This document shows, piece by piece, positions 48,709 through 57,562 of a stretch of 64,000 nucleotides of DNA. The notes beneath the pieces are model-generated. The model ran no database searches. It saw only the letters and a list, made by a program, of their open reading frames with translations, and was not told the origin of the DNA. The stretch comes from Hydrococcus rivularis NIES-593. Lineage in GTDB: Bacteria > Cyanobacteriota > Cyanobacteriia > Cyanobacteriales > Microcystaceae. The stretch is from the NCBI RefSeq assembly GCF_001904635.1, contig NZ_MRCB01000012.1, positions 62,001 to 126,000 of the forward strand, read 5' to 3'. Numbering within the stretch: the stretch's first letter is position 1; each line of letters begins with the position of its first letter. The translations under genes were made by a program, and so were the position numbers.

Positions 48709-49953
48709 TGTTTCAATAAATCCCATTCGACTGCCTATGCTTACATCACTTATCAAACTGCCTACTTAAAAGCTAATTATCCTGTCGAATATATGGCAGC
48801 TTTACTAACCGCTAGCAGCGACAGCCAAGAAAAAATTGAAAAATATCGGGAAAATTGCCAAAAAATGGGCATTGATGTTTTGCCGCCCGATATCAATCGA
48901 TCGCACAAAGATTTTACTCCCTTTGGCGAACAAATTTTATTTGGACTTTCTGCTGTAAAAGGGTTAGGAGAAAAAGCCATAGAAAATATTATTAAAGCCA
49001 GAAAAGAAGCAGGCGGCAAGTTTACATCTTTAGCAGATTTTTGTTCTCATATAGACTTACAAATCGTGAAAAAAAATGCTATAGAAACATTAATTTTAGG
49101 AGGGGCATTTGACAAAATTCAACCGAATCGTAATCAACTAATGCACGATTTAGAATTAGTCATCAACTGGGCGCAAAAACGTGCTAGAGAAAAAGAAAGC
49201 GGACAGATGAATTTATTTGATTTGATGGGAGGTAGTAGCTTAGAAAAAAACTCTCAAGATACAAGTTTTGAACAAGCGCCTAGTGCTTCACCTGTAGAAG
49301 ATTTTTCCTTAAAAGAAAAACTAGAAAAAGAAAAAGCTACTTTGGGCTTCTATGTTTCCGAACATCCGCTAAAAGCCATTCAAAAAGCTACTCAAATTCT
49401 TTCTCCTATCAACCTAAATGAATTTGAACAAAAAGTTAAGAAAAGAGTCAGTGCCGTTGTGATAGTAAATGCCGTCAAAAGAATTACAACCAAGCAAGGT
49501 AAATCGATGGCATTTCTAGGAATAGAAGATATTTCTGGGCAAGCAGAAGCCGTTGTCTTTACCGATACCTATGAGAAAATTCAGAAATATTTGATTGAAG
49601 ATTCTCATCTAATTCTCTGGGGAAAAGTCGATCGCAGAGAAGACAAACTACAGCTAATTGTTGAAGATGCCGAACCGATAGAAACCGTAAAAATGGTTAT
49701 GGTCAGACTATCTCTCCAGGAAGCCACTGACTTAATTACTCAACAAAATCTTAAAGTCATTTTGCAAGAACAATCGGCAGACAAAAAACAAGCTACAGTT
49801 CCTGTCATTGGCATTATTGGCAGCGGACAACATCGTCAATTTGTTCGCTTCGGACAGAATTATTGGGTACAGAATGAATATAGAGCCGTTGATGCTTTAA
49901 TTAAAGCTGGATTTTCTGCTTATGCCGAGCCTCTCATTCCAATTTCTTCGTAA
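48601..49953 (+). CDS. dnaE-C: DNA polymerase III alpha subunit, C-terminal half with C-intein
   Basis: 450 residues: 36 residues of the split DnaE C-intein ([20 protein letters not shown], then [16 protein letters not shown]) followed by the C-extein starting Cys37 ([16 protein letters not shown]). The end of the intein shows the usual Asn at 36, with Ser before it. The extein has the end of the polymerase domain, a helix-hairpin-helix region, and an OB-fold ([20 protein letters not shown]). The product is joined in trans to DnaE-N, which is encoded elsewhere. There is no SD, and the gene follows a TnpB fossil. Confidence 0.97.
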   Translation: MVKILSRKSLGIQSVYDIGVEKDHNFLLANGLVASNCFNKSHSTAYAYITYQTAYLKANYPVEYMAALLTASSDSQEKIEKYRENCQKMGIDVLPPDINRSHKDFTPFGEQILFGLSAVKGLGEKAIENIIKARKEAGGKFTSLADFCSHIDLQIVKKNAIETLILGGAFDKIQPNRNQLMHDLELVINWAQKRAREKESGQMNLFDLMGGSSLEKNSQDTSFEQAPSASPVEDFSLKEKLEKEKATLGFYVSEHPLKAIQKATQILSPINLNEFEQKVKKRVSAVVIVNAVKRITTKQGKSMAFLGIEDISGQAEAVVFTDTYEKIQKYLIEDSHLILWGKVDRREDKLQLIVEDAEPIETVKMVMVRLSLQEATDLITQQNLKVILQEQSADKKQATVPVIGIIGSGQHRQFVRFGQNYWVQNEYRAVDALIKAGFSAYAEPLIPISS

Positions 49954-49984
49954 TTACTAGGCAATTTTTCTAATTAATTCTCGT

Positions 49985-50075
49985 AACAGGTTGTCCCAAA
50001 AGTAGAGAATGTCGAAGATACTCTGCCGCTCAATTGGTGGAGTCGGCTTCAACTTTGTCATGTTGAGCGTAGCGA
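49985..50075 (+). repeat. Degenerate ~91-bp intergenic repeat, copy 2
   Basis: Matches copy 1 (17364-17455, opposite strand): starts AACAGGTTGTCCCAAAAGTA and ends GTCATGTTGAGCGTAGCGA. It begins 31 bp after the dnaE-C stop in the same direction as the gene, as copy 1 does for its gene. Confidence 0.65.
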
Positions 50076-50195
50076 GATATCTCGTAGCAGATTTTGGTTA
50101 GATGAGAGACAAAATTTTTGTCAATGCTAAAGTATTAAAGAGATAAAAAAAGAATAATGTAGCTAAGTAAATTTCATTTCTTTAGGAGAAAACCT

Positions 50196-50807
50196 CTGTC
50201 TCTGGAAGCCATTTCAATTCCCCCTGCTAGTGGGAATCCGCCCACCCACCTATTTATTGCCCTACATGGCTGGGGAGCTGATGCTAGAGATTTAGCGCCT
50301 CTAGCATCGATGTTTAATTTGCCCGATTATCAATTTCTCTTTCCCAATGCGCCTTTTCCCCATCCTCAAGTACCGGGGGGAAAGGCTTGGTATGCGCTAG
50401 AAACTGAGGACTATGCGGGTATATTAGAAAGTCGGCAAATGCTGTTCGACTGGCTTGTGTCCCTAGAAAGTGAGACGGGCGTTCCTCTAGAACGCACGAT
50501 TTTGAGTGGCTTTTCTCAAGGAGGCGCAATGATATTAGATATAGGATTGAACTTGCCCGTAGCGGGTTTGTGCAGTATGAGCGGTTATTTACATGCCAAG
50601 CCACAAGCTAGCAATTCTCCCTTGCCTCCAATCTTAATCGTTCATGGCAGACAAGACCCGATCGTTCCCGTTCAAGCCGCCCGACAGGCAAGGGATGAGC
50701 TAACCGCCATAGGCGCAACGGTTGAGTATCACGAATTCGACATGGGACACGAAATTCGACCAGCCGTTTTAGATCTTCTACAACAATTCATTTTGGCGAG
50801 GCACTAA
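50196..50807 (+). CDS. Alpha/beta-hydrolase esterase (carboxylesterase/YpfH type)
   Basis: 203 residues if read from CTG 50196. Catalytic Ser107 (LSGFSQGGAM), Asp154 (HGRQDPIVP), His185 (MGHEI); oxyanion region LHGWGADARDL at 23-33 lies upstream of the first ATG (50310), so an ATG start would remove an essential part. The only start at the right place is CTG with AGGAGA 7 bases before it. Homologues usually begin MSL, which matches CTG-TCT-CTG here. The 3' end overlaps the convergent adaptor gene by 30 bp. Confidence 0.85.
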   Translation: MSLEAISIPPASGNPPTHLFIALHGWGADARDLAPLASMFNLPDYQFLFPNAPFPHPQVPGGKAWYALETEDYAGILESRQMLFDWLVSLESETGVPLERTILSGFSQGGAMILDIGLNLPVAGLCSMSGYLHAKPQASNSPLPPILIVHGRQDPIVPVQAARQARDELTAIGATVEYHEFDMGHEIRPAVLDLLQQFILARH

Positions 50808-52031
50808 ACTTGCCCGATTTTCGCCTTCGTTGAGATCGATGACGACATTAACCTGTAAGTTGGTCAACCCGGCAACTTTCTGGCTAGCGGTCGAATCGAG
50901 GCGGATTTTCACTTCGACGACTCTGGAGTCAATATCGGCAGTTGGATCGGTACTGAGGACATCTTTTTTGCCAATTTGCAAACCAATTTCATCGACCCTG
51001 CCCGACAATTCTCCGAGAAACCCGAAGCTGGTAATTTTGGCTTTTTGACCGATGCGGATTTTGCTAATATCGGTTTCGTAGACTTCTGCGATCGCGTACA
51101 TCTGGTCGGTTTTTCCAATTGCCACAATGCCTTGGTCTGCGATCGCTTCTCCCGGTCGAGTATGAATTTTGAGAATTTGGCCGTTTTCGGGAGCGCGGAT
51201 GTAAGCTGCATTCAGATTAGCCTGGGCTTGTTTGATGGCTGCTCGAGCTTCTTCGAGTTCGGCAACTGCAACCCCTACATCGACGGGTCGGACTTCGGCA
51301 ATGTCCTCTAGGGTAGCTTGGGCTTCGGAAAGCTGCTTGAGAAGGGTTTTCTCGGTTCGGTTGCGAGTGGCTTGGGCTTCCTCTAACTGGTCTTGAAGGG
51401 TATTTGGTTTCAAACAGGTGTTGTCGCGTTCGGAAGCCGAAAGCACGCCATCTTGATATAACTTTTGGTAGCGCCAACATTCGGTTTTGGCATTGTGTAA
51501 TTTAGCTTTAATGCGATCGATGTTAGCTTGATGAGCAGCTGCTTGCCCTTGCAGTTCGGCTTCTATGCGATTAATGTTGGCTTTTTGAGCTGCGATCGCG
51601 CCTTTTTTTGCACCTGCTTGGATTTTCGCCAGACGAGCTTGAGCGACTCTGACTTGGGTTTGGCTTCGTTTGAGAGCGGCTTCGAGGCGATCGCGGTTGT
51701 CGAGAATGGCGATCGTCTCTCCTGCTTTAACTTTATCTCCTACTTTGACTAACATCCGATCGACTCGCACGCTTTGTGACGAGTTAGGGGCAGACAAGTT
51801 AATAACTTCTCCTTGAGGTTCCAAGCGTCCTTGGGCGGCAACCGCATCAACGGGCGATCGCTTAACCGAAACGAGCGTTTTAGAAGGCGAACTGAACTTG
51901 GTTGTCTTTGCAAACAGGAGATGGTGAGCAACGACAAAAACGAGCGTTGAAGATGCGATCGCGGCTACGGTTGTCATTCCTAAAACTATTCTTCGCGCAC
52001 TTCTAGGTTTGAATAAAGGCGTTTCCGTCAT
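50778..52031 (-). CDS. DevB-type periplasmic adaptor (HlyD family) of an ABC exporter
   Basis: 417 residues. An N-terminal membrane anchor (IVLGMTTVAAIASSTLVFVV), the barrel-sandwich part (VAAQGRLEPQGEVINLSAPN, VGDKVKAGETIAILDNRDRL), a long coiled-coil hairpin with KANINRIEAELQ and HQANIDRIKAKLH units, and the lipoyl/beta-barrel return (AYIRAPENGQILKIHTRPGE). Similar to DevB, which works with DevC and DevA in glycolipid export in heterocyst formers. devC and devA are not adjacent, so the partner must be elsewhere. The nearby RND gene is 600 bp upstream and separated by repeats. Confidence 0.85.
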   Translation of the reverse strand: MTETPLFKPRSARRIVLGMTTVAAIASSTLVFVVAHHLLFAKTTKFSSPSKTLVSVKRSPVDAVAAQGRLEPQGEVINLSAPNSSQSVRVDRMLVKVGDKVKAGETIAILDNRDRLEAALKRSQTQVRVAQARLAKIQAGAKKGAIAAQKANINRIEAELQGQAAAHQANIDRIKAKLHNAKTECWRYQKLYQDGVLSASERDNTCLKPNTLQDQLEEAQATRNRTEKTLLKQLSEAQATLEDIAEVRPVDVGVAVAELEEARAAIKQAQANLNAAYIRAPENGQILKIHTRPGEAIADQGIVAIGKTDQMYAIAEVYETDISKIRIGQKAKITSFGFLGELSGRVDEIGLQIGKKDVLSTDPTADIDSRVVEVKIRLDSTASQKVAGLTNLQVNVVIDLNEGENRASLVPRQNELL

Positions 52032-52629
52032 AGGCTGTGAATAATCGAGCTAGTTAGGGGATTGAGGAAGTAGAAGTCAGAAAATTGTACATTTTTTTTA
52101 TTTTTAAATGCAATTTAAATTAATTATCTGCGCTCAAACTTCCATTTTTATGGGGTTGGGAAAAAGGTTAAAAACTTGATTAGGAATTTTGCAGTTTTTA
52201 GCTTTTCAAAGTCTTGCACTCGATGCGCCCGTTTGTCAAAAGAAGAATCTTGATTTTTATCGCTTGAAAATCGCGCTAAATTACACATAAAAGATAAAAA
52301 TGCGAATATTCAAGAAACTTTTTAGGGACTCTAATACCAACAGGAGTTACACAGTTGAGTCTCAAGTTTCGTTGGCATTGGCATTGTATAAGAGTGCGAA
52401 CGTCTCGCTCGCAACCAAGTTGCATATGAGATCTTGCACCTTTAGCATCAACGCCTAGAACTTTAGTTCTAGGCTCAAAGCTCAACTCGATTAAAATCGA
52501 GCTGAAATTCTTATTGGGTCTTCTTTAGAAGACTTTTTCGCTCGCACAGGAAATGAATGACAACAACAGTTGTTGAGAATGGTGCAAGTTCTCGGTTGCA
52601 TTGCATATAATGCCAACCCCAATAGTTAT
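52032..52629. other. Repeat-rich 598-bp gap between adaptor and RND genes
   Basis: No gene was seen. It has several inverted repeats: CCTAGAACT/AGTTCTAGG near 52451, CTCGATT/AATCGAG near 52486, and imperfect 13-bp arms GAGATCTTGCACC (about 52429) and GGTGCAAGTTCTC (about 52581) that enclose the others. The block may be a decayed repeat element. Confidence 0.5.
52518..52538 (+). terminator. Plus-strand terminator-like hairpin without an upstream gene
   Basis: GTCTTC-TTTA-GAAGAC followed by TTTTT, correct for intrinsic termination on the plus strand. No plus-strand gene precedes it within 1.7 kb, so it may end a non-coding transcript or only belong to a repeat. Confidence 0.45.
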
Positions 52630-55600
52630 TTACTGCATTTGAACCGATCGCGCCGTTCTTCGCCTCAGCAACACGTAGACGGCAGGCAAAAAGTAGAGAG
52701 CAAGAAAGGTTGTGCCTCCTAACCCTCCAGCAACGACAATCGCCAACGGATTCCAAAAACCCGTCGGATCGACCAAGAGCGGCGCAAACCCAGCCACATC
52801 AGTAATCGTAGTAGTAATCATGTGACGAGTAGCATGAAGAACCACTTCGCCCGTTGCCTTGCGATCGCCCCGTCGCGCCCAGCGATCTTCGAGGAGTGCC
52901 GCCAGGGTTACTGTGGACTCATTGACGGCAATCCCGATCAGTCCGATCGTGCCCACGACGGCGGTAAACCCGAAGGGAAAGCCAGAAACCCACAGCGCAA
53001 GGAATCCCAGTCCTACTGAGAGGATAGCCACAACCACAACCAATCCAGCTAGGATAAAGGAATTGAACGTCAGCACCAGAGTCGCCAGCATCAGAACTCC
53101 TAGCACGCCGACAGTAGAGACTAAATTAGCAACAGCCGAGTTGCGTTCCTCTGCCTCGCCACCGATTTCTAATCGATAACCAGAGGGTAAAGTAAACCCA
53201 CTCGCTTTGAGTCGAGCTTGAAAATCTTTCAGTACCACCGAGGGAAGCACGCCTGCCGCGACGAATCCATCAATTGTATTAACCCGTTGCCCGTCCCGGC
53301 GAACGATAGCAGCTTGTTCGGGAATAAGCTCGAGTTTGCCCAATGCAGAAAGCGGGATTGGTCGATCCGAGCCGCTGCCCGAAGAGGAGCGCAAATTGAG
53401 GGAGCTGATTTGGCTGAGGTCGGCGCGATCGCCTTCTGAGAGTCGTACCCGCACGGGGAGTTCTTCAGTCCCTTCCAAGATTGAGCCGCCGACCGTTCCC
53501 TCTAAAGTCGTGTCGAGTTGTTGGGCGATCGCCGTTTTGTCGAGTCCGGCGATACGAGCTTGTTCCTCGTCCAAACTCAGCGCCAATGTCGGCAGAGATT
53601 CTCCAAGGGTTGCCCGCGTCTGAATCACGCGATCGACTTTAGCGAGTTCCGAGCGCAACTGCTCGCCGAGCGCTTGTAATTGACCGAGATCGGGTCCGTA
53701 GAGCCGCATTTCAACGGGTGCCTCATAGGCGGGTCCTTGTTCTAATTGACGCACCAGTACTCGTGCTTGCGGAAACGCTTGCTCTAGTCGTTTCTGGAGA
53801 TTTTGAATCGCGAGATGGGGTGGGATGTCGAGACGCAGTTGTACGATCGCCTGGGCATAATTGGCTGACTCCCGACCGGTCGGAGAGTTGTAATAAATTT
53901 TTGGGGCGTTGCTACCGACAAACCAATGTACGTCTTCTACGCCAGGTTGTTGTCGAATCAGTTCCCGCGCTTGCAAAACCGTAGACTCGGTTTCTTTTAT
54001 GGAACTTTGAGTGGGAAGTTCAAACTCAATCGAAAATTGATCGCGTCCCGAAGGGGGAAAAAATTGCTCCTCCAAATGAGGAAATAGGGTAAAACCTATG
54101 ACGGGCATCACCAAAGCAAGGCCAATGGCTAGCATGGGTTGGCTGAAGGCGCGATCTAACGACCAGCGATAGATTCGGGTGAGACGAGGATGGGAAAATC
54201 CTGCCTGCCACCAACTTGGAGCGCTAGCAATCGGTCGCCAATCGTGCAGCTTTCCCGCTAGTGCTGGCAAGATTGTCAGGGAAACAAACAGAGAACTAAA
54301 CAGTCCGAAAATTGCCGTAATGCCGATAGTATTGACGAACTCGCCGATACTGCCAGAAGCTAACGCGATCGGCATGAAGGCGATCGCGGTAGTCAGCGTG
54401 GAACTGAAAAGGGGAACGCTCATAGTGCGGGCGCTTTGGGCGATCGCGTCTGCCGCTGTCATTCCCTTGAGCAAGCGAACTTGCACTTCGTCTGCCATGA
54501 CGATTGCGTTATCGATCAACAGCCCTAGGGCAATAATCATACCGACGATGGAAATCTGATGCAGGGGGATTCCCAAGACATTCATCTCCCCGAATACCAT
54601 CAGACCCGACAGCGGCAAAGTAACCCCTATTACTAGCGCCGAGCGCCAGCCCATTAAGAGAAATACCGTCGTCATTGCCAGCAGCGAGCCGACAATCAGT
54701 TCTTGAATGACTGAATCGATCCTTGCCTCCACATAGCGGTTCTGATCGAGAATGACCTGCACGCTAATGCCCTTCGGCAGCTCGGTGCGGAATTGGGCAA
54801 GCAATTCACTTGCCTCCTGTTTCCACACATCCAATCGTCTGTTTGACTCCACTAACACGCCCAACGCGATCGCGGGTTTACCGCTCACCCACGCTAGCGT
54901 GGTGGCAGGCATGGCGATGCCTTTCTCGACGCGAGCGATATCGCTCAACCGAGCCAACTGCCCGCTTGCGCTCGCCCGAATCGGGATGCGCCGAATTCTC
55001 TCGAGCGAGTCTAATTCCCCTTCGATCTCCAGCAGTAAATCGTTCTGCTGCCCCCGCACCTGTCCCGCCGAAACCTTGGCATCGCTAGCTTTGATTTGCT
55101 CTACTACCTCTTGTGTCGTCAGCCCCAGCCCTGCGAGTTCTTTTGGATTTACCTCCACTACGATTTCTTCGTCGGGAGCGCCAAAGAACTCGACTTTCTC
55201 CGTACCGCTGATTGCGCGGAGGCGATTTTCTAATTCCTTGCTCCAACGTCGCAGAATTGCATAGTTGGCAGGAGAGTCTAACTCCCAGGTAAGAGCGACG
55301 ATCGCAGCATTAGCTCGCACGTCGGTTTCTCGGAATTCTGGTTCCCGCGCGCCAGCAGGTAATTGGGCAACGACGTCGTTAAGGCGATCGCGCACCCGCG
55401 ACCACACTGGCTCGACATCTTTCACCCAATCGTAGAGTTCTACATAGATAATCGAAATCCCAACCTGCGAGCTAGATTCCACCCAATCTACCTCTTCGAT
55501 TTCATCTAGCTCCTGCTCTATCGGTTCGGATACCAACGCCTCTACTCGTTCCGGCGTTGCTCCCGGAAAGCGAGTCGTCACTAGCGCTCCTCGCTCCACG

Positions 55601-55713
55601 CCTACCGGATCTTCCATCCGAGGCAGGCTCAGGAAGGACGACAACCCCCAGACCAGAATCAGACCAATGCTGAGAATTAGGAGGAGACGATTGCGATAGA
55701 AAAGATTGAACAT
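52630..55713 (-). CDS. RND-family efflux transporter (AcrB/HAE1-like)
   Basis: 1027 residues. Twelve transmembrane segments in two repeats with two large periplasmic loops. Family signatures: N-terminal FNLFYRNRLLLILSIGLILVW, FPGATPERVEALVSEPIEQE, LGLLIDNAIVMADEVQ (proton-relay Asp region), and GLIGIAVNESTVTLAALLED. The protein is a proton-driven exporter of drugs, metals or lipids. No membrane-fusion protein gene precedes it; the DevB-like gene downstream belongs to another transporter class. A 26-codon frame (55862-55942) lies just upstream. Confidence 0.93.
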   Translation of the reverse strand: MFNLFYRNRLLLILSIGLILVWGLSSFLSLPRMEDPVGVERGALVTTRFPGATPERVEALVSEPIEQELDEIEEVDWVESSSQVGISIIYVELYDWVKDVEPVWSRVRDRLNDVVAQLPAGAREPEFRETDVRANAAIVALTWELDSPANYAILRRWSKELENRLRAISGTEKVEFFGAPDEEIVVEVNPKELAGLGLTTQEVVEQIKASDAKVSAGQVRGQQNDLLLEIEGELDSLERIRRIPIRASASGQLARLSDIARVEKGIAMPATTLAWVSGKPAIALGVLVESNRRLDVWKQEASELLAQFRTELPKGISVQVILDQNRYVEARIDSVIQELIVGSLLAMTTVFLLMGWRSALVIGVTLPLSGLMVFGEMNVLGIPLHQISIVGMIIALGLLIDNAIVMADEVQVRLLKGMTAADAIAQSARTMSVPLFSSTLTTAIAFMPIALASGSIGEFVNTIGITAIFGLFSSLFVSLTILPALAGKLHDWRPIASAPSWWQAGFSHPRLTRIYRWSLDRAFSQPMLAIGLALVMPVIGFTLFPHLEEQFFPPSGRDQFSIEFELPTQSSIKETESTVLQARELIRQQPGVEDVHWFVGSNAPKIYYNSPTGRESANYAQAIVQLRLDIPPHLAIQNLQKRLEQAFPQARVLVRQLEQGPAYEAPVEMRLYGPDLGQLQALGEQLRSELAKVDRVIQTRATLGESLPTLALSLDEEQARIAGLDKTAIAQQLDTTLEGTVGGSILEGTEELPVRVRLSEGDRADLSQISSLNLRSSSGSGSDRPIPLSALGKLELIPEQAAIVRRDGQRVNTIDGFVAAGVLPSVVLKDFQARLKASGFTLPSGYRLEIGGEAEERNSAVANLVSTVGVLGVLMLATLVLTFNSFILAGLVVVVAILSVGLGFLALWVSGFPFGFTAVVGTIGLIGIAVNESTVTLAALLEDRWARRGDRKATGEVVLHATRHMITTTITDVAGFAPLLVDPTGFWNPLAIVVAGGLGGTTFLALYFLPAVYVLLRRRTARSVQMQ

Positions 55714-56008
55714 GCCGTTGTCGATCGCTTCCTTAAATTATCTATCAACTTTCACAAGTTTCACTACTATAAAGGCAAGCTAACTGGAAACTGCCAAGAC
55801 CGACAACGCGATAGGTGTTGATTTTAGAAGGAGAGAGATTGCACGAATCAGTAAGGGTAAATCAATCAAGAATCCCTTCTAAATCGAGGACAAAACCTGG
55901 CAGCACATTTTCACCGGATAACTGAGATGGATTTTCTGACATCCTCCGGCAAACGCCGAGAAAAGAGTATTACGTCACTGTTGCATCAGATCGCCTAAAA
56001 TTAAGGGA
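55714..56008. other. Gap between RND gene and tRNA-Ser, with a short open frame
   Basis: A minus-strand frame at 55862-55942 begins ATG and encodes 26 residues (MSENPSQLSGENV, then LPGFVLDLEGILD). GGAGG touches its ATG and a small hairpin (CGGCG/CGCCG region) precedes it. It may be the remains of an adaptor gene, a leader peptide, or chance. Confidence 0.3.
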
Positions 56009-56095
56009 CGGAGAGGGAGGGATTCGAACCCTCGTTAGAGTCACCCCTAAACAGCATTTCCAGTGCTGCGCCTTCAACCACTCGGCCACCTCTCC
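56009..56095 (-). tRNA. trnS-GGA: tRNA-Ser (GGA anticodon)
   Basis: 87 nt with the long variable arm of class II tRNAs. Acceptor GGAGAGG pairs with CCTCTCC; D-loop GCCGAGTGGTTGAAGGC; anticodon loop CTGGAAA (GGA, reads UCC/UCU); T-arm GGGTTCGAATCCC. CCA is not encoded. The 3' discriminator is G. Confidence 0.97.
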
Positions 56096-56158
56096 AGTGG
56101 GGTCACAATCTACAATTATACAATAATACTCGGTTATTAGTAAAAAAAAATCATAATT

Positions 56159-56527
56159 ATGACGCGATATTATCAAATTCGCATTCACAATCGCCAAGCC
56201 GGAACCGAACACACCCTAAAAGTTCCAGAAAATAAATATATTCTCCGCAGTGCGGAACTTCAGAGCTGCGAGTTGCCTTTCTCTTGTCGCAATGGAGCTT
56301 GTACGACCTGTGCGGTGCGCGTTCTGTCCGGTGAAATTTATCAACCAGAAGCCATGGGACTGTCGCCAGAATTAAAGCAAAAAGGTTACGCGCTGTTATG
56401 CGTCAGCTATCCCCGTTCTGACTTAGAAGTCGAAACGCAAGACGAAGATGAAGTCTACGAACTGCAATTCGGTCGCTATTTTGCCAAGGGAAAAGTGCGC
56501 TTTGGCTTGCCGTTGGATGAAGATTAG
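56159..56527 (+). CDS. Plant-type [2Fe-2S] ferredoxin with C-terminal extension (FdC2-like)
   Basis: 122 residues. Cluster ligands in SCRNGACTTC (Cys-x4-Cys-x2-Cys) and the fourth Cys in ALLCVSYPRSD. The C-terminal extension (VYELQFGRYFAKGKVRFGLP) is typical of the FdC2 group conserved from cyanobacteria to plants, which has been linked to chlorophyll and photosynthesis functions. The family assignment is from recalled pattern. It is followed by an inositol phosphatase-family gene. Confidence 0.9.
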   Translation: MTRYYQIRIHNRQAGTEHTLKVPENKYILRSAELQSCELPFSCRNGACTTCAVRVLSGEIYQPEAMGLSPELKQKGYALLCVSYPRSDLEVETQDEDEVYELQFGRYFAKGKVRFGLPLDED

Positions 56528-56606
56528 AAAGCCTGTAAGCAGCTTGACTGAAACCTCCCCCCTTCTTGCCTTTAAAATTTAAGAGCGAAAATCTAACCTC
56601 GTTATA

Positions 56607-57473
56607 ATGGCTCGACTTTCTTCCAACCAACTGCAAATTTTCTTAGATATCGCCACAGAAGCCGCGATGTCTGCTGGCGCTATTTTGCTAGATTGCTGGG
56701 GCAAGATAGAAACAATAGAAGAAAAAGGTCGTCCGGACGATCTAGTGACAGAAGCGGATAAAAAAGCAGAAGATGCGATTCTTGCCGTATTGCGCCGTCA
56801 CGTTCCCGACCATCAAATTTTAGCCGAAGAATCCGGTCGGCTTGGGAATGGAGAGAATGATTATCTCTGGGCGATCGATCCCCTCGATGGCACGACTAAC
56901 TATGCTCACGGCTATCCGGTTGCTGTGGTTTCGGTAGGATTGCTTGTCGAAGGTATCCCGCAGGTAGGGGCAGTATACAATCCCTTTCGTAACGAATTAT
57001 TTCGGGCGGCTAGAGGATTGGGCGCAACGCTCAATCGCCGTCCCATCCGCGTTTCTGGAACTGAAGAATTAAGTAAAAGCCTTCTCGTCACCGGATTTGC
57101 TTACGATCGCCGGGAAACAACCGATAACAACTACGCCGAATTTTGTTACCTAACCCATCTAACTCAGGGCGTGCGTCGCAGCGGTTCGGCAGCGCACGAT
57201 TTAACCGATGTTGCTTGCGGCAGGCTTGATGGTTACTGGGAAAGAGGCATTCGCCCTTGGGATATGGCAGCAGGGCTTGTGATTCTCGAAGAAGCTGGTG
57301 GGGTTGTGACTGCTTACGACGGAAGTCCTCTTGTCATCGAGTCCGGTCGCGTTTTGGCGACTAACGGGAAAATCCATGCTAGCCTGAGTCAAGCCCTCCA
57401 AGAAGCGGCAACGCGATCGCCATACTTTGGCGATCGCACTCACGCTATTGCGAAAGAACAATTGCTGAAATAG
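56607..57473 (+). CDS. suhB: Inositol monophosphatase-family phosphatase
   Basis: 288 residues. Li+-sensitive phosphatase motifs: LAEESGR (Glu ligands), WAIDPLDGTTNYAHGYP (metal-binding Asp and Thr), and WERGIRPWDMAAGLVILEEAGG (third Asp). Cyanobacterial homologues hydrolyse inositol phosphate, fructose-1,6-bisphosphate or histidinol phosphate; the true substrate is open. The next hisZ gene makes histidinol phosphate possible but this is weak. Confidence 0.9.
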   Translation: MARLSSNQLQIFLDIATEAAMSAGAILLDCWGKIETIEEKGRPDDLVTEADKKAEDAILAVLRRHVPDHQILAEESGRLGNGENDYLWAIDPLDGTTNYAHGYPVAVVSVGLLVEGIPQVGAVYNPFRNELFRAARGLGATLNRRPIRVSGTEELSKSLLVTGFAYDRRETTDNNYAEFCYLTHLTQGVRRSGSAAHDLTDVACGRLDGYWERGIRPWDMAAGLVILEEAGGVVTAYDGSPLVIESGRVLATNGKIHASLSQALQEAATRSPYFGDRTHAIAKEQLLK

Positions 57474-57562
57474 ATTAGTATTGCTATCTTCAGCAGAATC
57501 TGAGAGATACTAGAAAGATACTAGAAAAAGCTATCGATACTGCCAAACTATTATGAACCCCT

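Noticed and set aside
54179-55264. Long plus-strand frames (126 and 170 codons)
   Set aside because: Antisense to the RND transporter; composition follows its third-codon positions.
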